Source of the DNA: Blumeriella jaapii
Taxonomy: Eukaryota; Ascomycota; Leotiomycetes; Helotiales; Drepanopezizaceae
Direction of reading: 5' to 3'
Length of the DNA: 17,927 bases
Assembly (NCBI GenBank): GCA_009599575.1
Contig: VWND01000006.1
Coordinates: 1-17,927 of the forward strand
Shown here: positions 1-9,697 of the stretch, one piece after another
How the letters are laid out: the number at the start of each line of letters is the position of its first letter
How positions within the stretch are numbered: the first letter of the stretch is position 1
Program-made: the position numbers and the translations under genes
Notes under the pieces: model-generated
What the model saw: the letters and a program-made list of their open reading frames with translations, nothing else
Database searches by the model: none
What the model was told of the DNA's origin: nothing

Positions 1-1489
1 TTTTGTAATAATAAAAAATATATACTGCGAAAAACCTTATATTCGCTTAAAATGCAAAGCATTTAATTTTTATATAAATAATAAAGTTTGTTATATTAAC
101 AAATACGAAGCGATTTACTTCGAACCGGTAAAAACAGAAATAAACTTTTTTAACAAAGCTAAAAATTAAAGCTAGATAAATATTATTCGCTCAAAAGTAA
201 ATAGTACGAAATAAAACGATTGTTTGAAACAAAAAAAACACGAAAACGATTTTTATTAATAAGAAAAAAAATTCCCAAAAGCGTATAGTAATTAATAAAA
301 AAAAACCTTCATTTCAAATATAAATATTATTCAAATATATAAATAAAAAACAAATATGTATATTATTAATGCAATTATCGCATTTGCAGAAATTATAACT
401 GCATAATCAAGCCAGCAAATTACAAAAAAACAAAATGCTTTTATTTTATTTGCTAAACCGTCTGATATAAAAAAAACGTTAAAATCGAATTTTTTTTTTT
501 AAATTCGAAAAACAACGATGAAATTATTGAAAAAACGCTTATAATAATAAAATCTAACGACGATATTAAAAATATCGATACCGACATTCCGATTTAAATT
601 TTTTTAAAAATATCAGTTTCTAAACGCTTATTATTAATACAAAACGAAAAATAAATCGACAAATATATCAGCTTCGAAGCCGTCGACGAAGCTATCGAAA
701 AAATCATAAAACAAAAAATCGAATTAAAATTCAGCGACTTATTTAATATAAAAAAAATTCGACAAAATTATTAATAAACAAATTTCTGTATTAAAAAAAA
801 AGAAAAAATTAAAATTATTTAAAAAAAAAAATTTTAAACTGAAAAAAAATAAAAAGAAATTTATAATATCGTAGTTAATTTAGCCGACGGAAAAAAATTC
901 TCGTAAAAAATCAGTTTCTTAGCTTTTGCTATAAAAACCCAAAAATCAAAACGACGAAACTGCACTTACACGGCTATAAAAGCATTAAAAATAAAAACAA
1001 TATTTAAAAAAAGTATAATCGCCTTCATTTTGTTCGATAATAAAACCCGAAGTCAATTGCAATAAACCAAAAAAACAGCCGAAGCTAATAAAATACCGAT
1101 TATTACCGATAAGCGAATAATTCATACGATCGTTAATAAAAATATTATTAAATTGATAATAAAATTATACGAAATTTAAAATTCGACGTTAAAATTATTA
1201 TTATTTATAAAGATTTTTTAATAAATAAAAAGATACTTTTATTTTATCATTTTTAAAATACATTGGATTTTGAAAAGTTTCGTCAGTTTTAAATACACCG
1301 AAAACGGCCAAATAAAAGCTTTTTTCTGAAACTGAAACCGATTTTTTTAAAATTAAATTACCGTCGCCGGCGACAAGATTTTTCTAATCGACGTTTTACC
1401 GAAAAACGAATGATCGGCTTTGGCCCCAAAACAAACGCTAAGCTATAATAAAACTTGGAAAATATTCGGCCAAAAGCATTTACGTCGCC
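1..1489 (+). mobile_element. Partial family A Ty3/Gypsy retrotransposon, outermost layer
   Basis: This stretch is a second copy, in opposite orientation, of 13189-14686 in the inner family A element; the two align by eye over their whole length with scattered transitions and small indels. The left end is cut by the window edge. The right end is abrupt: homology stops at 1489, exactly where a TG-starting LTR of another element begins. It covers the end of gag and the region between gag and reverse transcriptase. Because a different retrotransposon interrupts it, it is the oldest recognisable insertion here. The family assignment rests on the inner copy, whose pol domains are readable. Confidence 0.85.
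514..1179 (+). pseudogene. gag-pol linker fragment of family A, decayed
   Basis: One + strand frame runs from 514 to a TAA at 1177-1179 and carries acidic/basic retroelement-like protein interrupted by several TAA/TAG codons, most of which would be CAA or CAG before C-to-T change. Readable pieces include FEAVDEAIEKI, VNLADGKKFS and KIPIITDKRIIHTIVNKNI. The same frame content recurs on the minus strand of the inner copy at about 13500-14180, so selection or common ancestry, not chance, explains it. It lies between the gag zinc-knuckle-like segment and reverse transcriptase, where a protease would be expected, but I see no convincing D-S/T-G motif and do not call one. It is non-functional. Confidence 0.55.
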
Positions 1490-1757
1490 TGTGACGATTC
1501 ACTCTTTTGCCACCTCTCGTGTCACCCCAGCAACTACGTGTAGCTGCAAGCTTTCTGGTCTTCTGATGAATCTTCCATTAACTATGAAAACTATTTATAT
1601 ATATAAAGCTTTTTTTTCTTAGCAATTTCTGCTTTTTGCAATTGTTAATTTTAAATAAATATTTTTGTTACAAAATTAAAAGCTCGTTTTTTATATTATA
1701 TGAATACGGCGACCAATTGATTAATCCTCCAGCCTTCCGACTGATTAAATCGTTATA
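1490..1757 (+). repeat. 5' LTR of family B
   Basis: The left end is TGTGACGATT and the right end is AATCGTTATA. The perfect inverted partner of the left end would be AATCGTCACA, so the right end differs only by two C-to-T changes. This gives a 268 bp LTR with TG...CA termini once RIP is allowed for. The first 90 bases are noticeably richer in G and C than the surroundings. An AT run resembling a TATA box lies at about 1595-1607. The partner LTR is outside the window, so the target duplication cannot be tested. Confidence 0.75.
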
Positions 1758-2148
1758 TTATTAATAAATCTTTTTTTACGCTGGCGACGGCGTAAACTAT
1801 TTCTTTTTTCGAATTTCTTACGGATTATATCAGAATGATCGACCGGTCGTAAAAAGGCTTATTTCCGCACTTCGCGAAGAATAGCTTCTGTTTAACGATT
1901 TTTTTTTAGCAAAGCTCTTCAGTTTTTGCTATTATATTTTAATTTCTTTTTAATTAGCGAAAAAGCAGCCTCTCCTAAAAGCTTTTTTTTTTGAAAAACA
2001 GTTTTTTCTCCGAGAAAAAAAAAAAAAAAAAAAGCAAAGCGTTAATTATTTGGCCTGCTATTTTTTTTTTGCAGCTTAGCGCTGAAAGCGTTTAATTGAA
2101 ACTTTTGCAAAATCAATTGAAAAAAACGCAAAAACGTAAACGATAATT
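1758..2148 (+). other. Family B leader between LTR and gag
   Basis: No convincing gene. The first bases after the LTR would hold the primer-binding site, but TTATTAATAAATC matches no tRNA end I can recognise, perhaps because of RIP. The stretch contains long T runs and an uninterrupted 19-base A run at 2015-2033. A readable + strand gag frame starts near its right edge. Confidence 0.45.
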
Positions 2149-3012
2149 CCTGAAGATTATACGACTGCGATAGATCTTTTAATTAAAGCGTTTGATAAAA
2201 TCTATCGAACGTGTTTCTGCCAGTCGCGAATCTGCTGCTTTTTTTCGCAACGTTTTATTTTAATTAATAAACGTTGCAAATTAATTTCCACGTTTTTCGC
2301 GAATTTTTTTTGAATTTTTTCTGACGGCCAAAACATTAGCGCGTTTTTTTAGTTATAATTCTTATTTATTTGCTGACTTTCAATTAGCTCGTATAAAGCG
2401 CGTCCAGAATCTTAAGTTTAAATTAAATAATAATAAAAATTACAAAGCACGCCTTTAAAATAAAAATTTTTCGACAACTTCGAATTTTATTACGATTATT
2501 TCGTTAGCGATCGATTTCGCAAAAATTATATATTCGATTAAACCGAAAGCGTAATTAAAAAGTTTTTTATTCCGCGAATTTCAAATCGTACCGATTTTAT
2601 ATTTTTCGAAAAATTAGTAAAAAAGATCGCCGATTTTCTGGCCGATTTTTCCAATAATCAAAAAGCCGAAAACGAATTTAAAATGCTTATAATAAATACG
2701 AACGACGATTTTTAGCGATTTTATTTGCGATTTTTATTTTCGCAGCAAACGCTTAAATACGAATTGATAAACAGCTTCGAAACGCTTTTCGCGAAAAATA
2801 CTAAAACGTTTACGAAAAACTGCATTTAAAATAAGCGCGTATAACGATTTTTAAAAATTGGCTTACCGCCGTTCGACAAAAAAAGCAAAATTAATTGGCT
2901 AAACGAATTTTATACGCGAATCGCTTTTTAATCAAATCCATTACTTATTAAAATAGTAAGTTTTTTACCAAAGCGTACTACGAGTCAAATCGTACGTACG
3001 AAAATAGTTTAA
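2149..3012 (+). pseudogene. Gag of family B, RIP-inactivated
   Basis: One frame (starting at 2149 and continuing to a TAA at 3010-3012) encodes a retroelement Gag-like protein. It opens with PEDYTTAIDLLIKAFDKIY, then a stop-dense part at about 2350-2460, then a long readable block beginning FDNFEFYYDYFVSDRFRKNY, with KLVKKIADFLADFSNNQK and NDDFQRFYLRFLF further on. This aromatic/charged helical pattern is typical of capsid domains of fungal Ty3/Gypsy elements. Internal stops sit where Gln or Trp codons would be expected. The role would be formation of the cytoplasmic virus-like particle. The true start codon cannot be fixed. Identification rests on position before protease and RT plus general character, not on a diagnostic motif. 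Confidence 0.6.
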
Positions 3013-3420
3013 ATGTTTTATAAGCTTTTTTTTTTAGCTTTTTGCTGTTTTTTTTTTCCACGCCAAAACGCTTTTTTTAGCGTTTTTTCTTTTCGATCGG
3101 ACCAACGACAGCGTTCGTTTTTTATTTTATATTATTAAAAAGTTTAAAAAAGCCAATCTGGGCGATTTTTTACGGGCCGACTTTCGGTTCCACTTAAAAG
3201 CTTTTTCAGACTGGTAAATATAAACGAAATCGAACCGGCCGAAAACTCGCCTTTCGATAATAATAATAAAAATAAAAACCTTTTTTTAAACAATTTCCAA
3301 AACGCTTATAAAGAAATTAAAAGCTTTCCCGCCGATTTTAAAGCGAACGGTTATGCGTTGATCGATTCGGCGCTAATCAAATTTTTTTTTAAACTTTTAT
3401 TTTGATTTTTTCCGACTCCT
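3013..3420 (+). pseudogene. Aspartic protease region of family B
   Basis: The gag frame continues without change of phase into this stretch. At 3352-3378 it reads YALIDSALI, which fits the retropepsin active-site pattern (hydrophobic-hydrophobic-D-S/T-G/A). The conserved Gly position appears as Ala or has shifted. It is preceded by a hydrophilic linker containing NEIEPAENSPFDNN. In a live element this enzyme would process Gag-Pol. A stop follows shortly after, and the frame degenerates before RT. The gag-pro arrangement in a single frame is normal for this group. Confidence 0.5.
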
Positions 3421-4129
3421 TTTTTTGTAAAAAAGTATAATAAAACTCGTAGCTATTTAATTATATATTTTACGCTTTTTAATTTTATTATTAACAACCG
3501 AATATAATCGTTTATTTTTTTTTAATTATCAATTTCGAAAATCATAGTATGATTTTAAAAAAAGCTTGGCTGGCCGAACACTAAATTTTATTAAACTGTA
3601 ATAAACGCAAGCTTTATTAGCCGAAGTCTTATTCTTCTACAGCTTTTTACGCTCGTTGTATTAAAGTTTTTATTTGTATTTTCGAAAAATTTAATTTCGC
3701 TATCAAAACGACGTTATAAAACGTAACAAGAATTTTAACCAATTGTAGCAAACCTACGACGTTATGCGAAGCGCGAAAAGGTCGAATTTCATTTGCGTTG
3801 CTAATTTCGATAGCGACGCCAATAGGATAATACAAAAAATTACACCATTTTCCCAGGCTGTCGATTTTTTTTCCGTTATTTTTTTTTTTTTTTTTCGTTA
3901 AAACAGCTTCCTCGTTCTACGAAAAACAATTATATTAAAAATCGAAAAAAAGTCTTCGCCGCGATAGTCTTTCAGCTTAATATAATCGATAGTTTAAATA
4001 AGTTATTTTCTGAATTTTCTAAACGATCAATTCGAAAACGAGATTTTTAATCCACTGCTTACCCAATTTTTATCTGCCAAATTATTGTATACGCTTTTAA
4101 ACTGATTTTTTAAAAAAAAAACAGTTGAA
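3421..4129 (+). other. Decayed protease-RT linker of family B
   Basis: No frame stays open for long on the + strand, and stops are dense. It lies between the protease motif and the readable RT start, so it is most simply the C-terminal protease and linker destroyed by RIP and indels. A minus-strand open frame at 3647-3835 is antisense to this and shows no recognisable domain. Long T runs occur at about 3880-3895. Confidence 0.45.
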
Positions 4130-4388
4130 ATGTTTTTAATTTTTTTATACGAGATCGACAAAATACTAAACGACCTTACGTACAACACTTTTCTCAAAAC
4201 CCAATCTCACAGTTTTTTCGAACGTTTCAGAACCAACGAAATATCGATTTCGATCCTTTCAACCAGCTTAGCAGAGCTAACTTCGAATAAACCTTCCACC
4301 GCTCCCTTCGCTGCTCCAGTGCTTTTCGCTAAAAAAAAACCGACGGTTCACTGCGTTTCTGTATCGATTATCGAACCCTTAACAACGT
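4130..4388 (+). pseudogene. Reverse transcriptase N-terminus of family B, interrupted
   Basis: The frame from 4130 encodes YEIDKILNDLTY and then the Ty3/Gypsy RT entry motif STAPFAAPVLFAKKK (normally P-S-x-S-P-x-A-A-P-V-L-F-V-K-K). After the Lys cluster the reading shifts by one base: from 4354 the other frame gives RFCIDYRTLNNV, the conserved R-F-C-V-D-Y-R-x-L-N block of RT domain 2. The coding sequence is therefore continuous in homology but broken by a small indel between about 4335 and 4354. It is then cut at 4389 by a family A LTR, before the catalytic Asp triad. This is one of the surest domain calls in the window. Confidence 0.85.
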
Positions 4389-4618
4389 TGTAAAACGGTG
4401 ATACTTTGTATTGATAGGATTTGGTAGTTTTAGCTATGATCGAGGCATAGACCCCTCCGAGACCCCCTGCCACTGACTACCTTCAAACAGGTATAAAAGC
4501 AAAGCACCCCCTTAGATAATACTATAAGTACGCAGTCTAAATTTATTTTTATTTATTCTATTTTTTTTTTTTTTTCAGTCTTTTCTAAAAATTTCCTAAA
4601 CTATTTTACCTACCGATA
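4389..4618 (+). repeat. 5' LTR of the + strand family A element, left part
   Basis: It starts TGTAAAACGGTGATACTTTG and matches the two LTRs of the inner family A element (which are in reverse orientation) over its full length. It ends at the TA dinucleotide 4617-4618, where the mariner transposon begins. The missing LTR tail is found at 17325-17365. It keeps a GC-richer core around 4440-4510 with several surviving CpA/TpG dinucleotides, so it has suffered less RIP than most of the window. Confidence 0.85.
4492..4499 (+). promoter_or_regulatory. LTR TATA box
   Basis: TATAAAAG lies about 100 bases into the LTR and is followed by a conserved block. The same octamer is conserved in the other three family A LTRs here (16719-16726 and 5666-5673 on the minus strand, 17842-17849 on the + strand), even where neighbouring bases have changed. 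Placement fits the U3 promoter of an LTR retrotransposon. The transcription start is inferred, not seen. Confidence 0.6.
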
Positions 4619-4647
4619 CAGTACGTAGACACATGAAGTTGCGCGTC
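4619..4647 (+). repeat. Left terminal inverted repeat of the mariner
   Basis: It reads CAGTACGTAGACACATGAAG and continues to 4647. Compared with the inverted right end (17296-17324) it matches at 26 of 29 positions. The CAGT start next to TA is typical of Tc1/mariner elements. Confidence 0.9.
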
Positions 4648-4715
4648 GGCCCCCGACCGCGACTTTTCGCGTTTACAACAAAAAAAACACACCTTTTTTT
4701 CGCAACTATACTATT

Positions 4716-5507
4716 ATGCTACGAACAGCCGAAACGTTTCGCCAGCCCTTTGAGCACTTTTCTCAAAGGGCTAGAAATCGTATTATTGGCGCTAAAAAGT
4801 ATAGGGTTTTTTATACCTGGCTTGCGGAGTCGGAAAAGTGCAGCCCATCTACCGCGCGTTACACGGTCAAAAACGCGTTTTATAACCCGACGGTAAATCA
4901 TAATCTCGTAGACGCCCATTTTTTCTTATTATAAAGCGCGACGGAAAAGCTATTTTCAGAGCGATTGCTCGTACGCTAAAGATTACAGCGGCTCAATTAC
5001 GCTTTTTTACCGTTTCGCACGTTTCGAAAAAAACGATATATCGATTTTTAAAAAAATCCGGTATACAAAAATAGCGCTGTCGAAAACGATCTGTTTTAAT
5101 CGACGAACGCGCTGCCGCGCGATTGTAATAAGCATTTTTTTACGATAATAAATCATTTTTTTATTAGCGTCGCTAGCGCTGGTTTAACGAATATTCAATT
5201 GAACGTGAAAAAGAAAGTCGTTGGGAGTTTGTTTATCGAGCGAAAAGTTAATATTTCTATCGATTTATATTTCTTATTATTAACGCAATTTAATAACTAA
5301 AGGCTTACAACCTTGGGCAGTTCAAAAAGAGCTTATTAAAAGTCGATCGACTATGTTTTAGGCTGCATTCGGCTGGGAAATTCGAACAGATTTGGTCGTA
5401 ATACGCGAAGACTCAAATGCGACTCGTAAAAGCGTTACAGCCGCCAAATATCTCGAAGTTTTCGAAGAATATTTTTCTACGATTTTTTACGACGATAGTA
5501 TTTTTAT
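4716..5507 (+). pseudogene. Tc1/mariner transposase, N-terminal two thirds
   Basis: The likely start is ATG at 4716 (MLRTAETFRQPFEHFSQRA). The first about 70 residues fit the N-terminal helix-turn-helix DNA-binding part (KCSPSTARYTVKNA), then frameshifts and stops appear. A second HTH piece reads SKKTIYRFLKKSGIQK near 5020-5065. The catalytic core begins with RWFNEYSIERE, matching the usual W-x-S/N-D-E-S block, but the first catalytic Asp is Asn (AAC at 5186-5188), a GAC-to-AAC change expected from RIP. Further on come DLVV-type residues and YDDSIF just before the break at 5507. The rest of the gene continues at 16829. In a live element the protein would cut and paste the element at TA sites in the nucleus. 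Confidence 0.88.
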
Positions 5508-5775
5508 TGTAAAAGTAGGTAGGAAAACCAGACTGATACGGCCATATGTCGGTGGGTAAAATAATCTAGGGAATTTTTAAAAAAAACTGAAAAAAAGAAA
5601 AAAAAGAATAAATAAAGGTATAAATTGAATTACGTGCTTATAATATTATTTAAAAGAATGCTTTGCTTTTATATCTGTTAAAAGTAGTCAGCGGCAAAGG
5701 GTTTCGAAAAGGTTCATGCCTCGATTATAGCTAAAATTATTAATTTTTATTAATATAAAATATTATCGTTTTATA
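5508..5775 (-). repeat. 3' LTR of the inner family A element
   Basis: A 268 bp LTR in reverse orientation. Its outer end reads TGTAAAAG on the + strand, adjoining target TTAT. Its inner end is CGTTTTATA, where the partner has CGTTTTACA. It matches the 5' LTR but is much more AT-shifted in its inner part (5690-5775). Confidence 0.88.
5666..5673 (-). promoter_or_regulatory. LTR TATA box
   Basis: CTTTTATA on the + strand reads TATAAAAG in LTR orientation, at the position shared by all four family A LTRs. Confidence 0.5.
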
Positions 5776-5889
5776 TTCTGTTTCAAATAATATACGTAGT
5801 CGTTTTTGATTACGACCAAAGAAAAATATAATTTTAATAAATGCAATTTAGTTTATTTTATATAATTTAAAAACTAATTAATTAAAAAC
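5776..5889 (-). other. 3' untranslated end of the inner family A element
   Basis: An AT-rich stretch between the last readable coding sequence and the 3' LTR. In element orientation the bases just before the LTR read TTTGAAACAGAA, a weak purine-rich tract that could be the remains of the polypurine primer. No gene is seen. Confidence 0.4.
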
Positions 5890-8800
5890 CGAATTTTTTA
5901 GTTTTATATTTTTTCGGTTTTCTAATCCGTTTTTAATTTTTTCGCTGTTAGCTTTTGCGAAAAAGTAGCGTTTCGCTTATCGTTTGAATTATTTTGTTTA
6001 TTTTGCTTTTTTAAAAAATGGCTCGATAAAATGTTAATCGAAGTATCGTTTAAATTTACAAACGTTTTGATAACTTTTTCGTCGATAATATTATTAAATA
6101 TCGCCGCGACGGATGTTTTTTACGATTTTTTTCCGTAGATAATAAATTTCAGCTTTTGAACGTAATTCTACGCTTTGCAAAAAGCGTTGAAAAGTCTTAT
6201 GTTGAAATTGTGAAAATAATCGATTAATTCGTCGTAATTAAAACCGATTAACGCTTTTGCTTTTCGTAAAACTAATGGGTCGGATTACGGTTATTTGCCG
6301 ACGAATGTTTTTAAAAAAGCTTCGAAGCTTGTAAAAAAAATTATTTTACGAAATGATTTGGAAATAGTCGTTTGCAATCGAGATTATCGAAAATGCTGTG
6401 ATTGCTTTCGCCGTAATATAAATAATATCAAATGGCTTATCGAAGCGTCGTTTTCGAAATGGTTTTTATATTTTTGCGCCGTATAATTGTTCGAGTAAAT
6501 TAGTATCGCGCCGTCGGTTTTTTAGATTTTAAATCTAACGAAAACTTTTTGCTTAATCGAAAAGCTGATAAAAGTTATTTTATTTTTTATTTCGTAGCTT
6601 TCGGTTTCGTAGTCCGATAAAATAGCCGAGGCTATTGTTTTAAACGCGTTAAAATATAAAAAAGCTAAGCTTTTTTGGATGGTTTTAGTTAATTTAACGT
6701 CGTGGTGTAATTATAAATAAGTTTCGATTATTTCCGAATTATATACGAATGCAAATAAAACGTGATAATCGAAAATAGCGTCGGTAAGATTTTCGATTTT
6801 TTTTTTTTTTTAAAAATCGGCGATATCGAATTTTATAATCGTAATACGGTCGGGATTAACGAAACCTAAAACGATCGGAACGTTAAGGTATATTACGAAG
6901 CGGCAGTTTCCAAAGTTCCGGATAATTAAAACAACGAGGTAAAGGCCGAAATGCATTTTGAAAGCTTGTTAAATAAAATTATAAAATATATTAGCGAAAA
7001 AAGCTGTAGGCGCTTTTTGGGTTTTAACTAGTCGGAAATAATATTTATATATAATTATTTTTTTTTTTTTAAAATACAATAATGGTTTGTTTTTTCCGTC
7101 GTAAAACCTTACGTAATTAACGAATTCGCAATTTAATTCAGATAAATTTTAAAATATATTTTCGGTCGAAAAATCAGAAAAATCGGCTTTTGGGAATATT
7201 CGTTGTTTTTATTTTTTTACGTTTTAATCGAGTTTTATAATCGCGTTAAAAATTTTAGAATCTGTTTTGAAATTTACGTAGCTTAAATAAGCTTTAGCAC
7301 GCGCTTGGGTAATTTTCGCAGTTTTTCGTCGAAATATAAATTGATTATTAAAATCAATTTCGAATACGTCGTAATCCGAATTTTTAATAGCAGCGAATCG
7401 ATTAGCGAAGCCGATAACGTTAATTTTTTTTATAATCAAATCGCAGTACGCCGCGTAATAACGTATATAAAAATGACAGAATTTGCCGTTTTTTCTGGCG
7501 TTAACGTTATTTGTAAAAACGAAATTAAAAAATCGAAGTTTTTTAACGAAAAAAAGTTCGAATAAAAACGGGTTACCGTTTTTAAAAGTCTTTTTTATTT
7601 ATTTCGGCGTATTATATTTGCAATTTTCCGAAAAAAGCTTAGTTTAATTTTTGTTCGAAAAGCAAAAAAAAAAATTAACGGGTTTATTTAATTTTTATAT
7701 AAAAGTGTCGAAATAAAACTTTTGAATCGTTTCGTCGTCGAAAGCGAAAGTTTTAAGCAGAATAATTTGATTTTATGCTTTTTGTATAATTTTTTCCGCG
7801 ATAATTTCGATATTTTTTTCTAAGCTTTTTCGGTCGAGTCGTATAATAGTCGAGATTTTGAATGTTTTTATTAAAATTTAAAATATTAGCGGTACGACGT
7901 TTCTGAACGCAGCAAGCGTTTTTAGTATTTGCGTATTTAATTTCGAGAAATTAAATTTAAAATCGTTTAAGTTTTTTTTTTTCGAAATGCTTGCGTTTTT
8001 TAAATTTGATTTCGTAAAATCGTCGCGTTTTTTATTAATTAGCTTAAAAGTTATAATTCGGCGTCGATTTCCGGCTTTTTATTCGCGATGCCTTTTTTGC
8101 TAACGACGCGAATAGTTTTTTTCCGAATAAAAAAGATTTCGAAAATGTCGGCGCGTTTTTTTACGTTTTTTGTTTTTATTTTTTTCGGAATCGTTTTTAC
8201 AAATACAATAGGTTTTTTGTATTCGAATAAGCGGTTATTTGTTATTACGCTTTTAATTTCGTTTTCGGATTCGTTTTCGATAATTAAAAATGAAAATCGT
8301 CGAATTGTTTTAGCTGTTTTAGGCGTATTAATTGTTACCGCGTATGTTTTTTCGAATTAAACAAAAATAATATTAGCTTTTTCGTTTTTTTCGTCGTCGT
8401 AAATTTAAAACGTCGGAATGGCGTCGTTTTTTTTTTTTGGTATAAAAATGCCGCATTTGGCGACGTTTAGTCTTTTGCTTTAAAAAAAGGTTAGATTTGG
8501 AATTTCGCAGCCGATTAAAACTTTTTTTAGCGATTGCATAGCGTCGTCGACTAATTTGCAAATAGCCGTAAAAAGGCTTGTAAATTTGCGGGCTTTTGAG
8601 TTGTTGGCTTTCAGAGCTTGCGTTTTAAAAATATAAGCGTTTAATATTTAAATTTCTTTTTTCGTAAAAGTAATAGTTTCGAAAAAGCGAGCGAAATGCC
8701 GAAATGAAATAATACCGGTAATTTTGCTAAAAACGTATTTTTAAATATTTTTTTTTCGTTGATTTAGCAAAAAGGGCAATATTCGGTTTATTATTTTTTT

Positions 8801-9140
8801 TTTGTTGTTTCGAACTTTTTTTATTTCGGCGAGAGCTTTTAACGCGTTGTCGTAATTCAGCAGGAATTTGTCGTAATTAAAGCTTTTGCGAACGAATTCA
8901 GTTTTAACGAAATTTTTGTAATCGAATAAAAATTTGTTGACGTTTTTAATTATTATATCGAATTGTTTTATAAATGTTTTTACGAAAGCTGTTTGTTAAT
9001 TTGGAATAGCCGTATTATATGTTTGTTTAAATTCGGAAAAGTTACGTATAATAATTCCGTTCTAAAGTAAATTAAAAATAAATTTGCCAGATTTAGCAAC
9101 GTTTTGCTTAGAAAACGATATAATATCGATAAATTTGTTA
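5890..9140 (-). pseudogene. Unrecognised accessory ORF downstream of integrase
   Basis: A minus-strand coding relic of roughly a thousand codons lies between integrase and the 3' LTR. From about 8992 to a stop at 8051-8053 a single frame is readable with only a handful of stops. It includes TAFVKTFIKQFDIIIKNV, NYDKFLLNYDNALKALAEIK, LVDDAMQSLKKVLIGCEIPN and KTYAVTINTPKTAKTIRRF. Further downstream other frames give LNTQILKTLAAFRNVVPL, FANRFAAIKNSDYDVFEI, HFGLYLVVLIIRNFGNCRF and, near 6490-5950, GAILIYSNNYTAQKYKNHF and NYDELIDYFHNFNIRLFNAF. The mix of amphipathic, Lys/Glu-rich segments does not resemble gag, protease, RT, RNase H or integrase, and I recognise no family. Membrane segments are not obvious, so an env-type protein is not supported. 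Alternatives are a family-specific accessory protein or a captured host gene. Confidence 0.55.
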
Positions 9141-9697
9141 ATTAGAAAAGTATATTGTATTTATTGAAAAGTAATTAAGAAAAAATACGAAAACTATAAG
9201 ATATTTGTATTTAAAAGTTACGGAAATCCGTATATTGTTTTTTTAATAAATTACAATTGTTTAAATAAATATCCGTTTAAAATAACGAAAAAAAAAAATA
9301 ATACAGAAAATAATAAATAATAAAATGCATAAAAGATAGTTTTCGTAAAATATGCGAGCAATATAAATATATTAAATATGCGGCTTAAATATATACAAAG
9401 CTTTTGTTTTAATAAACAAAAATATAATTAAACAAAAAAAAGTATAATAAATGTTTTAAATAATATAAAAAAAAGTTTTAAAAATAAATAATATATATAA
9501 AACAAAATAATTAAATTATATATAAATAAAGCAAAACAAAAACAATAAAATAATATATAATAAAAAAAAAATAATAGATAGCAAAAACAATAGAACAGTT
9601 AGTAAATAATTTTATATATATTTTTCTTTTTTTCGGTTATAAATGGAATTACGATTTAAATTATATTTTCAGCCGCGGAATTATCGTTCGGTTGTTT
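9141..9697. other. AT-only spacer between integrase and the downstream ORF
   Basis: Almost entirely A and T with very low complexity, especially 9240-9620. No frame or motif is readable on either strand. No LTR ends or inverted repeats that would mark another insertion were seen. It may be an intergenic region that tolerated complete decay. Confidence 0.6.

Larger units (their letters stand above)
1490..4388 (+). mobile_element. Family B Ty3/Gypsy retrotransposon, 5' part
   Basis: The element starts at 1490 with an LTR, followed by leader, gag, protease and the N-terminal part of a Ty3/Gypsy reverse transcriptase. At 4389 a family A LTR begins inside the reverse transcriptase, so the B element is cut there; its remainder should lie beyond the right end of the window. 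The 5' boundary is sharp because the flanking family A sequence can be followed to 1489. The reverse transcriptase (APVLFAKKK, then RFCIDYRTLNNV) belongs to a different Ty3/Gypsy lineage from family A, whose enzyme carries a DLFSGYD motif. Confidence 0.85.

Noticed and set aside
2015..2033. A19 run as a poly(A) tail of a LINE or processed gene
   Set aside because: It lies within the family B leader, with no LINE coding sequence before it and no target duplication around it.
4633..4934. Alternative frames over the mariner start on both strands
   Set aside because: Only the frame from 4716 continues into helix-turn-helix-like sequence and the transposase core; the others are shadows.
4389..5775. 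Apparent 1.4 kb DNA transposon with long inverted repeats (4389-4618 and 5508-5775) around a transposase
   Set aside because: The repeats are LTRs of two separate retrotransposon insertions in opposite orientation. The true transposon ends are the CAGT repeats at 4619 and 17324, and the transposase continues at 16829.
5508..5775. Ty1/Copia assignment of the family A LTRs based on their short length
   Set aside because: The order RT, RNase H, integrase with a GPY/F-like tail in the element they flank is the Ty3/Gypsy order.
7305..7565. + strand open frame of 86 codons
   Set aside because: It is antisense to the minus-strand accessory ORF, which has readable peptide in the same interval (7224-7439).
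8088..8360. + strand open frame of 90 codons
   Set aside because: It is antisense to the longer minus-strand frame of the downstream ORF, whose stops fit RIP; the + strand product is low-complexity and Phe/Ile-rich.
8373..8561. Lys/Arg-rich minus-strand frame resembling a basic nuclear protein
   Set aside because: Another minus frame in the same place joins smoothly to readable protein on both sides; the basic composition follows from A-rich codons.
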